From contig JANXTS010000080.1 of assembly GCA_025352265.1 (NCBI GenBank), positions 1 to 50,382 of the forward strand: a stretch of DNA of 50,382 nucleotides, read 5' to 3'. Below, in pieces: positions 34,396 through 42,023 of this stretch (positions within the stretch are counted from its first letter, which is position 1; each line of letters begins with the position of its first letter). The stretch comes from Variovorax sp. Its GTDB lineage: Bacteria > Pseudomonadota > Gammaproteobacteria > Burkholderiales > Burkholderiaceae_C. The notes beneath the pieces are model-generated. The model made no database searches. It was not told where the DNA came from and saw only the letters and a program-made list of their open reading frames with translations. Made by a program: the position numbers and the translations under genes.

Positions 34396-35358
34396 ATGAC
34401 AAAACCCTTCACGCAATCACTCTCTCTCTGCGGCGCACTGCGCAAACCGCGTCAGATGTTGGCCGACCAGAAGTACGACGGACACAAATCCATTCACGAC
34501 GATGCAATGGCAGAGGGCCTGGGCCTTCGTGCGGGGCCGATCGAAGGGCCCACGCATTTCAGTCAGTTCGATCCGTTGCTGTTTCACGTCTTCGGCCAGG
34601 CCTGGTTCGAGAACGGCTGCATCAGCGCGCACTACCAGAACATGGTGGTCGAAGGCGAAGAGGTGCGTGCCTTCGTCGACCTGCCCATGTCACCCGAAGA
34701 AGGGTCGGTGCGCTTCGTTCGCATCCGCGCCGAAAAGCGCGACGGCACACCGGTGCTCACGGGCAGTGCGTCGATCGGCGATGCGAGCAGCATGCCGCAT
34801 GAGATTCAACAGCGCATCGCCAAGTTGCGACCGGCCACCGGACTGGTCATCAATCGCGATCTGAAGGTCGGGCAGCGCGGTGTCGTTGTTGAGAAGATCC
34901 GGATGGGATTCGATCAGCACATGGGCGACCACTACCCGTTCACGCTGACCGAAAAACTCGCGGGTATCACGGAACCCTGTGCCTGGTACACCGTTGAAGG
35001 CGGTGCCGAGTCGCCATGGGATCGGCCCATCATTCCGATGGAAATGATCAGCGTGCTGCTCGGCAGCACATCGGGCGAATCGGGTTTGAGCGGCCGCAAG
35101 CCTGCGGTCGGGTTATTCGCGGGGCAAGAGATTCGGTTGATCGTCGGACCGCTGTTCGTCGATCAGGACTACGAACTGGAGCGCGAGATCGTCGCTCTGA
35201 GCGAGAGCGCGCGCACCGAGTCGGTCTGGATCCGCACGCGTGTCTATGACTGCACGGCGGCATCGCGCCCGCTGGTGGCGGAGATGATCTTGAATGGAGC
35301 GGTGATGAAGGCGTCGTATCCGGCCTACGAGGCTGAATCGAAGGCGCTGTACGACTGA
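34396..35358 (+). CDS. Hot-dog (MaoC-like) domain protein, function unknown
   Basis: A 320-residue protein without a confident family name. GLRAGPIEGPTHFSQFDPLLFHVFGQAWFENGCISAHYQNMVVEGEEVRAFVDL resembles the hot-dog helix and strand order of MaoC-type hydratases, and the second half could be another degenerate hot-dog unit. No signal peptide or membrane helix is seen. It starts 67 bases after the FAD oxidase and is the last gene of that operon, so it may hydrate or bind a CoA ester or a related intermediate. The specific catalytic residues cannot be assigned. Confidence 0.7.
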   Translation: MTKPFTQSLSLCGALRKPRQMLADQKYDGHKSIHDDAMAEGLGLRAGPIEGPTHFSQFDPLLFHVFGQAWFENGCISAHYQNMVVEGEEVRAFVDLPMSPEEGSVRFVRIRAEKRDGTPVLTGSASIGDASSMPHEIQQRIAKLRPATGLVINRDLKVGQRGVVVEKIRMGFDQHMGDHYPFTLTEKLAGITEPCAWYTVEGGAESPWDRPIIPMEMISVLLGSTSGESGLSGRKPAVGLFAGQEIRLIVGPLFVDQDYELEREIVALSESARTESVWIRTRVYDCTAASRPLVAEMILNGAVMKASYPAYEAESKALYD

Positions 35359-35376
35359 GTTCAAAGCGTCGCCCGG

Positions 35377-35574
35377 TTAGCGCTCCGTCAACGCTGTAGA
35401 GCTTTCAGTTTCCCGCAGCTTTTTGTCGGACTGTCGACGGCCGTGCGTTTCGGCGAACAGGATGGTAACGACGATCAACGGGACGGCAACAAACACGAAG
35501 GGGCCGAAGATATAGGCAAGGGCACCCATAACAAAGGCACTGAGCAGAATCGCCAAGAGTCGAACCATTAGCAA
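35377..35574 (-). CDS. Small inner-membrane protein, unknown
   Basis: A 65-residue protein with two hydrophobic helices (VRLLAILLSAFVMGALAYIF and VFVAVPLIVVTILFA) followed by a charged tail with many Arg, Lys and Glu. The second codon pair gives another possible ATG two residues in. It is convergent with the hot-dog gene, 18 bases away. No family is recognised. Confidence 0.6.
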   Translation of the reverse strand: MLMVRLLAILLSAFVMGALAYIFGPFVFVAVPLIVVTILFAETHGRRQSDKKLRETESSTALTER

Positions 35575-35639
35575 TGATCCGAGCGCGTGACGACTTGGTC
35601 AATCCAGTGAATCCCGGAGTGGGAGTGATTGGGCCCATT

Positions 35640-35800
35640 CCTGGCACCGACTATAGTTTATATTTAACATAATATACATTGTATTTCTAAAACTTGCAGG
35701 CCCCAAATCATGGGAATGTCGACAGAATGCTTTGGTCACACGGTTGCTCACACGGCCGATGCTTACCGTCAGGGCTCCATTTACTTTTCCAGGAGTCACT
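35640..35800 (+). promoter_or_regulatory. AT-rich promoter region upstream of the DUF4242 gene
   Basis: Bases 35650-35695 are strikingly AT-rich against the GC-rich background (TATAGTTTATATTTAACATA is representative) and include the 11-base palindrome ATACATTGTAT. A leader with TTTCCAGGAG precedes the ATG at 35802. This patch probably holds the promoter of the DUF4242-BTAD operon and perhaps of the divergent small membrane gene. Confidence 0.5.
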
Positions 35801-35801
35801 C

Positions 35802-36077
35802 ATGCCCAAATTCGTGATCGAACGTGCCATCACCGGTGTCGGAGCGTCGAAGCCCGCCGAGCTGCAAGCCATCTCGCAGAAATCGTGCGGCGTGCTGCAG
35901 GAGCTTGGCACCGGCGTGCAATGGGTGCAGAGCTACGTGACTGGCGACAAGATCTACTGCATCTACAACGCCGACGACGAGGCCCTGGTGCGAGAGCATG
36001 CAAGGCGTGGCGGTTTTCCGGCGGACAGCGTGGCGCGCGTCGTAACGATCATCGACCCGACCACCGCCGAAGCCTGA
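35802..36077 (+). CDS. DUF4242 small protein
   Basis: A 91-residue protein of the DUF4242 family (also called SCO4226-type). The sequence MPKFVIERAITGVGA, then WVQSYVTGDKIYCIYNADDEALVREHARRGGFPADSV, is the characteristic ferredoxin-like fold of this group; a Streptomyces member binds nickel. A strong AGGAG lies before the ATG. It lies 22 bases upstream of the BTAD regulator and is likely co-transcribed. The molecular role is unknown. Confidence 0.85.
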   Translation: MPKFVIERAITGVGASKPAELQAISQKSCGVLQELGTGVQWVQSYVTGDKIYCIYNADDEALVREHARRGGFPADSVARVVTIIDPTTAEA

Positions 36078-36099
36078 AGCGGTCTAACCTACAAGCGCT

Positions 36100-37953
36100 A
36101 TGGGCCTGGCCATCCATCTTCTGGGCGTGCCGCGGGTCGAGCGCGATGGCGAGGTCGTGTCCTCGCCACGCGGCCTCAAGGTCTGGGGTCTGCTTGCCTA
36201 TCTGGTTCGCAGCGAGGCCGCGGTGCAGCCCAGTCGAAAGCAGCTGGCAACACTGCTCTTCGAAGACGCAGAAGACCCGTTGGCCGCCCTGCGCTGGAAC
36301 CTGAGCCAGCTTCGGCGGCTGCTCGGTGATCATGTGCTGCAGGGCGACTCACTCGCGCTGTCGACCGAGCCGCGGCCCTACATCGATGTCGATGTCGTGG
36401 CCTCGGGCACTTGGGTCGAGGCGCTTCAGGCGCCAGGACTCGGGCGCGAGTTGCTCGAAGGCATGAGCTTTTCGAACAGCCCATCTTTCGAGGTGTGGCT
36501 GGCGACCGAACGCCGCCATCTGCAAGCCACGACTGAAGCCGTGCTTCGCGAGGCCGCACTGGCGCGGCTCGCGGCCGGTGCTGCTGGCGAGGCAGCCGAT
36601 CTCGCGGGCCGACTGGTTCGCCAAAACCCGCTCGACGAAAACTACCAGGCGCTGCTGGTGCGAAGCCTCGCTGCCGCCGGTGACGGCGTCGGCGCGGCAC
36701 GTCAGGTTGCCGCGTGTCGTGAGTTGTTCAAGCGCGAGCTCGGCGTGATGCCAGGTGCCACACTCGAAGCCGCGATGCGCACCGACACCGCCGCACCGAC
36801 CGCACGCCCGGCCACTGGGCGTATGGCCGCCATCGCGCAGATGGAAGCCGGCGAAGCGGCCATCGGCGCTGGCGTGCTCGACGCCGGCTTGCAGTGCCTG
36901 CGCCGCGCGATCGTCGAGGCCGACGCCACCGTAGATGCCACGCTGCGTGCCCGCGCACGCGTGGCGCTGGGCGGCGCGTTGGTACACGCGGCACGCGGTC
37001 GCGATGAAGAAGGCGCGACGGCGTTGCACGAGGCACTCACCTTTGGGCTGCAGTCGTCGCCGGCTCATGCGGCAGCGGCCTGTCGCGAGCTCGGCTACGT
37101 TGAATTCCTGCGCGGCCGCTATGACCGCGCGCTGGCCTGGCTGCGGCGTGCCACGACGCTGGCTGGAGCCGACCGCGCCGAGCAGGCCCGCATCGCGATC
37201 GTGCACGGTTCGGTGTTGAGCGATACGGCGCACTACGCGGATGCGCTGCCAATGCTGCACAACGCCGTCGCACTTGCCGAGGGTGTCGGTGAGACCAGGC
37301 AACTCGCCTATGCGCAATCCATGCTTGGCCGAGCGCTGCTGCTGTGCGGCGACTTGCCGGCCGCGACCGTGGTGCTGGAGAGATCGGTAGCAGGTGCAAC
37401 GAAAGACTGGACCGCCTTCGTGCCCTGGCCGCAATCTTTGCGTGCCGAGATCGATCTGTTGCAAGGAAACATTGATGCCGCCTCTGACGGATTCGAGCAC
37501 GCGTTCGCATTGGGGTGCCAGATTGGCGACCCGTGCTGGGAAGGCATCGCCGGCCGCGGACTCGGGCGTGTAGCCATCGTGCGCGGTGAGACGCAGCGCG
37601 CCGTCGAGATCTTGACCGACACCATCGCGCGCTGCGTGCGATTGCCCGACGCCTATCTCTGGGGCAAAGGCTATGCGCTCGATGTTTTGTGCGGATTGGC
37701 CGTGGCCGAACGCATGCCGCAGGCGCCTGCGTGGGTCGATGAATTGCACGGTCTCGCCGCGCGCAGCGGCATGCGCGAACTCACGGTGCGGTCGTATCTG
37801 CATCGTGCGGCACTCGGCGACGCCGCCAGTGGTGCCGCCGCGCGCCTGCTGATGGGCGAGATCGACAACCGGATCCTGGCGGGCGATGTCGAGCGAGCCG
37901 TTCAGGTCGAGAGCGCTGTCCGCCCTCCCCGCGTCAAGCTAGTTTCGGACTGA
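36100..37953 (+). CDS. BTAD-domain transcriptional activator with TPR-like repeats
   Basis: A 617-residue regulator. Residues 1-90 form an OmpR/SARP-like winged helix (IHLLGVPRVERDGE; LWRLS-like segments replaced by ALRWNLSQLRRLLG), followed by a bacterial transcriptional activator domain (residues about 95-235, with RLVRQNPLDENYQALLVRSLAAAGD). The rest is a run of helical pairs resembling tetratricopeptide repeats (AAACRELGYVEFLRGRYDRALAWLRRA). No NB-ARC ATPase domain lies between BTAD and TPR, unlike AfsR. BTAD activators are best known in Actinobacteria and less common in proteobacteria. The target may be the DUF4242 operon itself or neighbouring catabolic genes; this is inference. Confidence 0.85.
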   Translation: MGLAIHLLGVPRVERDGEVVSSPRGLKVWGLLAYLVRSEAAVQPSRKQLATLLFEDAEDPLAALRWNLSQLRRLLGDHVLQGDSLALSTEPRPYIDVDVVASGTWVEALQAPGLGRELLEGMSFSNSPSFEVWLATERRHLQATTEAVLREAALARLAAGAAGEAADLAGRLVRQNPLDENYQALLVRSLAAAGDGVGAARQVAACRELFKRELGVMPGATLEAAMRTDTAAPTARPATGRMAAIAQMEAGEAAIGAGVLDAGLQCLRRAIVEADATVDATLRARARVALGGALVHAARGRDEEGATALHEALTFGLQSSPAHAAAACRELGYVEFLRGRYDRALAWLRRATTLAGADRAEQARIAIVHGSVLSDTAHYADALPMLHNAVALAEGVGETRQLAYAQSMLGRALLLCGDLPAATVVLERSVAGATKDWTAFVPWPQSLRAEIDLLQGNIDAASDGFEHAFALGCQIGDPCWEGIAGRGLGRVAIVRGETQRAVEILTDTIARCVRLPDAYLWGKGYALDVLCGLAVAERMPQAPAWVDELHGLAARSGMRELTVRSYLHRAALGDAASGAAARLLMGEIDNRILAGDVERAVQVESAVRPPRVKLVSD

Positions 37954-38458
37954 CCGTTTCTGACGCAGTTCGTATCCTGCTCACCCGTGTGGCGCGCGCG
38001 GCCTTGCTGTCCATCGTCGACTACATCTCCGACTACCTCTCCGACGACACCCTATCAATCCGCCGCCAGCTTCGCCTTGCTGGACACCACACGACGCTTG
38101 CTGACGGCATTGCCCCTGTGTGCCAACGCGGTGACGAGGAGGCCGCGCGTGCCCTCGTGTTCCTTTTTCTCCCAAAGCAGCTGCGTCGCATTGCGCACGC
38201 TCACCGGCACGCCGTCTGCATCATTGCCGGGATTTTCAGCCCTTACGTGGAACGTCCAGTCACCAATTTGCCATTAGCCCAGCCGATCCAAGGCGCAGTG
38301 CTTACCGAGCGAACACTCTCAAACGCTACTGCAAACTACCGCGTGAAGGTCGCCACAATCTAACGGTCAAGCGTCCAAACTTGGGGGTCGGTCTGCTCGG
38401 GCCGCAATGCGAATACCAGGCGTTCGGTGCCGGGCCAGCTCGTGCAACGCTTACCGCA
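37954..38458. other. Gene-poor stretch with a 12-base tandem repeat
   Basis: No intact gene is supported. Bases 38018-38053 hold three degenerate 12-base units beginning CGACTACATCTC. A plus-strand frame from 37989 to 38363 is open but has no recognisable domain. The minus strand carries a decayed coding fragment at 38055-38336. The rest up to the convergent binding-protein gene shows nothing. Confidence 0.5.
38055..38336 (-). pseudogene. Decayed 3' fragment of an unidentified gene
   Basis: On the minus strand a frame without a start codon reads GDWTFHVRAENPGNDADG and later LLVTALAHRGNAVSKRR to a TGA at 38055-38057. Its codon use is typical of real genes here. Upstream, near 38262, the reading appears to continue in another frame (WIGWANGKLVTG), which suggests a frameshift, and a stop precedes that at 38337. 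The parent family is not recognised. Confidence 0.4.
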
Positions 38459-39688
38459 TCAGGATGGCCGCTTCATCACGCAAGTGGTCGGCGTGCTCGC
38501 CACGTAGGGCTCGAGTCGCTTGACGGGCACGAAGGTGTAACCGGTGTTTTCCACGCTGTAAGGATTAGTCTTGTCGACCTTCTGCCACTTGGAGATGTAC
38601 ATCGCCTGCTGCATCTGGTGGTCGGACTTGCGCATCGTCGCCTCGCCCGAAAAGCTCTTGATGGTCATGCCTTCCATCGCCGCGGCCACTTTCACGGGGT
38701 CGGTCGATCGACTCTTAGCCATGGCGTCACTCAGCAGCACGATACCGTTGTACGACGTGTACATGTAGTAATCGTCGTTGTACTTCTTCTTGAAGCCGGC
38801 CGAAAGAGCACCGAGTTCGCCGGTGTGGTTGCTATGGTTCGGCGAGACGATATAGACCTCGCTGTCGCCGCCCGCAGCCAGCGCGGTGGGCGTGCCCGAC
38901 ACGTTGGCATCGTTGGTGTACATGCCGATCTTGAGACCGGCATCGTTCATTGCCTTGACCAGCAGGGTAAGGTCGCTGCCCCAGTTGCTGGTGACGATAG
39001 TGTCGGCACCAGACACCTTGATCTTCGCCACGTAAGGCGCGAAATCCTTCACCGTGCCGATCGGGATCAACTCCTCGCCAACGATCTGCACGTCGGGCCG
39101 CTGGCGCGCGATGCCTTCTTTAAAGAAGCGCACGGTTTGCTGACCATGCGAGTAATTCTGGTTGATGAGAAAGACCTTCTTGATCTTCGGCTGGTCCTTC
39201 ATGAAGGCGGTGACCGCTTCCATGCGCACAGTCGTGTCGGCGTCTAGCCGGAAGTGCCAGTAGTTGCACTTCTCGTTGGTAAGCGACGGGTCCTTGGCCG
39301 AATAGCTGAGGTACACGATCTCCTTGCCGGGGTTGCGCTCGTTGTGCTTGGCCACGGCCTCGCTGATGGCGAGTGCTGCGCCCGAGCCGTTGCCCTGCGT
39401 CACGTAGCGAAAGCCCTGGTCTATCGCTGCGCGCAGGGCGTTCACGCTTTCTTGCGGCGACCCCTTGTTGTCGAAGCCGACGACGTCGAACTTGACGCCG
39501 GCCGGGTTTTTGCCGCCGCTCATTTGCTCGGCGACGTACTGCCAGCTCTTGAGCTGGTTGGCGCCGACGTTGGCAAACGCGCCCGAGAGCGGGTCGATGA
39601 ATGCAATGCGAACAGTCTCATCCTTCTGGGCATAAGCAGGACCTGCGAGCAGCGCAGCGAGCGCGAAAGTCGTAACTGTTTTCTTCAT
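38459..39688 (-). CDS. Orphan HAAT-family periplasmic binding protein
   Basis: A 409-residue type I binding protein with a clear signal peptide (MKKTVTTFALAALLAGPAYA, then QKDETVRIAFIDPLSGAFANVG). Conserved blocks include GFDNKGSPQESVNALRAAIDQGF and VTSNWGSDLTLLVKAMNDAG. Its closest relatives by pattern are receptors of aromatic or branched-chain compounds. A good ribosome site (AAAGGAGACAAACG) precedes the ATG. No permease or ATPase gene lies nearby, so it must work with a transporter elsewhere or be a remnant of a lost operon. It is not closely related to the three receptors of the first cluster. Confidence 0.9.
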   Translation of the reverse strand: MKKTVTTFALAALLAGPAYAQKDETVRIAFIDPLSGAFANVGANQLKSWQYVAEQMSGGKNPAGVKFDVVGFDNKGSPQESVNALRAAIDQGFRYVTQGNGSGAALAISEAVAKHNERNPGKEIVYLSYSAKDPSLTNEKCNYWHFRLDADTTVRMEAVTAFMKDQPKIKKVFLINQNYSHGQQTVRFFKEGIARQRPDVQIVGEELIPIGTVKDFAPYVAKIKVSGADTIVTSNWGSDLTLLVKAMNDAGLKIGMYTNDANVSGTPTALAAGGDSEVYIVSPNHSNHTGELGALSAGFKKKYNDDYYMYTSYNGIVLLSDAMAKSRSTDPVKVAAAMEGMTIKSFSGEATMRKSDHQMQQAMYISKWQKVDKTNPYSVENTGYTFVPVKRLEPYVASTPTTCVMKRPS

Positions 39689-39747
39689 GCGTTTGTCTCC
39701 TTTTTTGGTTTCCTGGGAGTGTGATGAGCACTATCAACGCGTAACGA

Positions 39748-39882
39748 TCACTTCGGTGACTTGCCCGCCATTTCGGCCGCGGCTTCCGCATACAGCTCTT
39801 TCTTTGACAGCTTGGCAGCGGCGGTTTTCGGCATTTTCAAAGCCCTCGCGTACTCCACAGAAACGCCATTTTCCGACTTGCC
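39748..39882 (-). pseudogene. Possible 3' fragment upstream of the orphan receptor
   Basis: A minus-strand frame ending in KLSKKELYAEAAAEMAGK and a TGA at 39748 has normal coding composition over about 44 codons. It is cut off by the plus-strand MarR relic, with which it overlaps. It may be the tail of a gene that once preceded the receptor. The evidence is composition only. Confidence 0.3.
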
Positions 39883-40368
39883 GACGCTGGCGCTGGAGCG
39901 GCTTGCGAATACGTTGTCAAAGCACGCCGAACTGATGTACGTGCGGCTCTTCGGGCGGCACTTGAGCGAGTGTCGATTGCTTGCGATCGTCGCCAGCCGC
40001 GAGCCGACCAGCCTGAGCGAGGTGTGCGAACAACTCGACCTAGACAAGGGGCACGCCAGTCGCCAGGTCAGCAAATTGGTCTCCGCTGGCCTTCAGAACG
40101 CAACAGCGTTTGGGTCAGCGCTTTGGGCAAAGACGACTCGGCTGCATTCCTCGTTGCCATTGAAAAGATGACATCGCTAACCAGGGAAATGATGGACGAC
40201 GAGGTTGCGCGGACAGGGGGCGAAACGCCTACCTTGACAAACGCACGGGAAACCGGCAATGCAATCCCGAAGGCCAGCAAGTCGCTAGTGATCGAACGTG
40301 TCGTCCTGGAAGACCTGCGTAGGCAGCTGGATCGACTGCTCGAACAAGAAAGTGGCCGGCAGCGCTAA
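39878..40368 (+). pseudogene. Frameshifted MarR-family regulator
   Basis: The first part (LALERLANTLSKHAELMYVRLFG and LSEVCEQLDLDKGHASRQVSKLVSAGL) is a MarR DNA-binding helix-turn-helix with its recognition helix. After about 40095 the MarR pattern ends, and a second frame shows a helical tail (AFLVAIEKMTSLTREMMDDEV through LDRLLEQESGRQ). The wing (the DxR segment) is missing between them. A frameshift or small deletion is the simplest explanation. No good start is visible; TTG at 39878 or 39761 is possible. Confidence 0.5.
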
Positions 40369-40512
40369 TTCAAACGCTGCTCACCTTGTTCAAGCGCGAC
40401 TTTGCCTGCCTTCACCCGGGCGACTCCCGGGCGACTCCCGAGATTCAGCCTGTAAGCGGCATAACCGCGATAAGGGCACGCGGCCGGCTTGGGCGCGATC
40501 CCGATTGTCGTC

Positions 40513-40767
40513 AGCCACGCTGTACGGCCGGCGCTGCAACAAGGCTGTCAGCCATGGCCACGTCGGGCCATCCTTGGACCGGATCACGACGGCACGGGCA
40601 CCGTGCATCAGCAACGTTCGCAGGTAGACATCGCCGCGCTTGCCGATGCCCATCTGCCGCACCCGTCTACCGGTGCCGGTCTGGCGCGGAACCAGTCCGA
40701 TCCAGGCAGCAAACTCCGGGGCATCCTTGAACGCAGTTGGCGTACCCATGCTGGCGACGACGGCCGT
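40513..40767 (-). mobile_element. IS110-family transposase fragment
   Basis: About 85 residues of the C-terminal Transposase_20 domain are readable: TAVVASMGTPTAFKDAPEFA, AAWIGLVPRQTGTG, GKRGDVYLRTLLMHGARAV and LTALLQRRPYSVA. Both the DEDD catalytic N-terminus and the end of the protein are missing. The fragment ends abruptly at about 40767, where a piece of a sigma-54 activator begins on the other strand. Confidence 0.8.
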
Positions 40768-40788
40768 GGGCGACGAGTACCGGTCGTC

Positions 40789-40965
40789 GATGCAAAGACA
40801 TTGCAACGGCTGATAGACCATGACTGGCCGGGCAACCTGCGCGAGCTCGTACACGCGCTTGGTCGGAGTCAATGGAGCGTTTCGGCCGCCGCATCGCTTG
40901 TCTGAATATCGCGAGCTACGCTGCATCGAAAACTGAGAGAGCTTGGCATCCAGCGGCCCGCATGA
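40789..40965 (+). pseudogene. 3' remnant of a sigma-54-dependent activator
   Basis: The frame reads DAKTLQRLIDHDWPGNLREL, the end of the sigma-54 interaction domain, then SVSAAASLV, a TGA at 40903-40905, and then ISRATLHRKLRELGIQRPA to a final TGA. The last part is a Fis-type helix-turn-helix, interrupted by the stop exactly where most relatives have Gly (LGISRATL). A GGA-to-TGA change would explain it. The N-terminal domains are lost at the IS110 junction. Aromatic catabolic activators of the XylR type are among its possible parents. Confidence 0.7.
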
Positions 40966-40982
40966 TCAACCGCACGGTCTCG

Positions 40983-41894
40983 CTACGAAGCGCCCTCCCC
41001 GTGCAAGCTCACGATCAAGTTTCGCAACCATGCGATGGCAGGGTCCTTGTTGTAGCGTCGATGCCAAAATAAATTGATGGCGATCTCCGGGAGCTTTGCG
41101 GGATGGCGAACGTAGGCAAGGCCAAACGGCTCTACCAAGGTTTGCGCGAGACGCTCCGGAACGGTGGCCACCAAGTCGGAGTCATGCAATATGTGTCCGA
41201 CAGCAACGTAGTGTGGAACGGTCAGTACGATTTTTCGGGTTATTTTTCTACGCTCCAGCAGGTCGTCAGCTTTGCCGTGGCCGGTGCCTTTCGCAACCAC
41301 GACAACATGCTCTGCGTTTGAGAATTCGCCGAGTGATATGGACCGTTTGTCGAGCGCATGGCCGCTTCGAAACATGCAGACATAGTGTTGCTTGAACAGG
41401 CGACGCTGGTGGTATCCCGCCTTGAGTTGCGGAAGCAGGCCGATTGCCAAACCGACGTGTCCTGACTCCATCTCGTCCTGCAAATTAACTGCAGCGTTTC
41501 GGACTGTGCTGAGCGTGATGCCAGGCGCGACACGCGCTATCTCTTTCATCAACTTCGGCAAGAAGTAGATCTCTCCGATGTCGGTCATTCCCACTGTGAA
41601 CGCGCGCTGCGAGGTCGCCGGATCAAAACTCGGCTGCTGGTTCATCGCAGCATGAATGACCTGCAAGGCTTGAGCCGTCGGTTCGGCCAGCTGCTGCGCG
41701 AACGGGGTCGGCTCCATCCCGGTCGGGGTCCGAAGAAACAGCGGATCGTTCGTAACCTTGCGTAAGCGCGCGAGTGCGTTGCTGACACCGGGTTGAGACA
41801 GGCCAAGGTTCTCGGCAACTTTCGACACGCGCCTGTCTATAAGCAGTTGCTGAAAGACGACCAGAAGGTTGAGGTCGATGTCTTTGAGTTCCAT
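40983..41894 (-). CDS. nahR-like: LysR-family regulator, NahR/NagR type
   Basis: A 303-residue LysR regulator whose sequence follows NahR closely: MELKDIDLNLLVVFQQLLIDRRVS, ENLGLSQPGVSNALARLR, GMEPTPFAQQLAEP, FTVGMTDIGEIYFLPKLM, VPHYVAVGHILHDSDLVATVP and LPEIAINLFWHRRYNKD. NahR-type proteins activate naphthalene and salicylate genes when they bind salicylate. The ATG at 41894 is the NahR-like start; the frame is open up to 42020 but the extension crosses the promoter region. It is divergent from the salicylate 5-hydroxylase operon with 129 bases between starts. Confidence 0.92.
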   Translation of the reverse strand: MELKDIDLNLLVVFQQLLIDRRVSKVAENLGLSQPGVSNALARLRKVTNDPLFLRTPTGMEPTPFAQQLAEPTAQALQVIHAAMNQQPSFDPATSQRAFTVGMTDIGEIYFLPKLMKEIARVAPGITLSTVRNAAVNLQDEMESGHVGLAIGLLPQLKAGYHQRRLFKQHYVCMFRSGHALDKRSISLGEFSNAEHVVVVAKGTGHGKADDLLERRKITRKIVLTVPHYVAVGHILHDSDLVATVPERLAQTLVEPFGLAYVRHPAKLPEIAINLFWHRRYNKDPAIAWLRNLIVSLHGEGAS

Positions 41895-41928
41895 TGCGTG
41901 TCTCACATTCGCCAAATCAATCTCGCCT

Positions 41929-41952
41929 ATTGTTCGTATTCTATTGAACGAT
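41929..41952. promoter_or_regulatory. LysR binding site candidate (ATTGTTC-N10-GAACGAT)
   Basis: An inverted repeat with seven-base arms, six of seven positions matching, and a perfect GTTC-N10-GAAC core. This fits the T-N11-A dyad expected for LysR regulators. It lies 34 bases from the regulator start and 71 bases from the hydroxylase start, a suitable place for control of both. The rest of the gap includes TTGATCATT at 41965. NahR's own reported site differs in detail, so the link is inference. Confidence 0.55.
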
Positions 41953-42023
41953 GAGACCCCAGGCTTGATCATTCCCGCACCGCGATAAGCAGCTGTGACG
42001 CACGGCTGGACAGGAGACAAAAA

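Noticed and set aside
35694..35801. N-terminal extension of the DUF4242 protein
   Set aside because: The added 36 residues do not belong to the family, and a strong AGGAG precedes the ATG at 35802.
37989..38363. A 124-residue plus-strand frame after the BTAD gene
   Set aside because: No domain, no ribosome site, and it runs through a tandem repeat and opposite a better supported minus-strand coding fragment.
40418..40440. CCCGGGCGACT repeated twice as a possible IS end or attachment site
   Set aside because: Only two 11-base units in GC-rich debris, with no matching partner elsewhere in the window.
40390..40926. A complete small transposase gene
   Set aside because: Only the central third shows IS110 homology. 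Both ends are unrelated sequence, so it is a fragment with accidental open flanks.
41895..42020. N-terminal extension of the LysR regulator
   Set aside because: It would cover the divergent promoter gap; NahR-type proteins begin at MELKDIDLN, which is the ATG at 41894.
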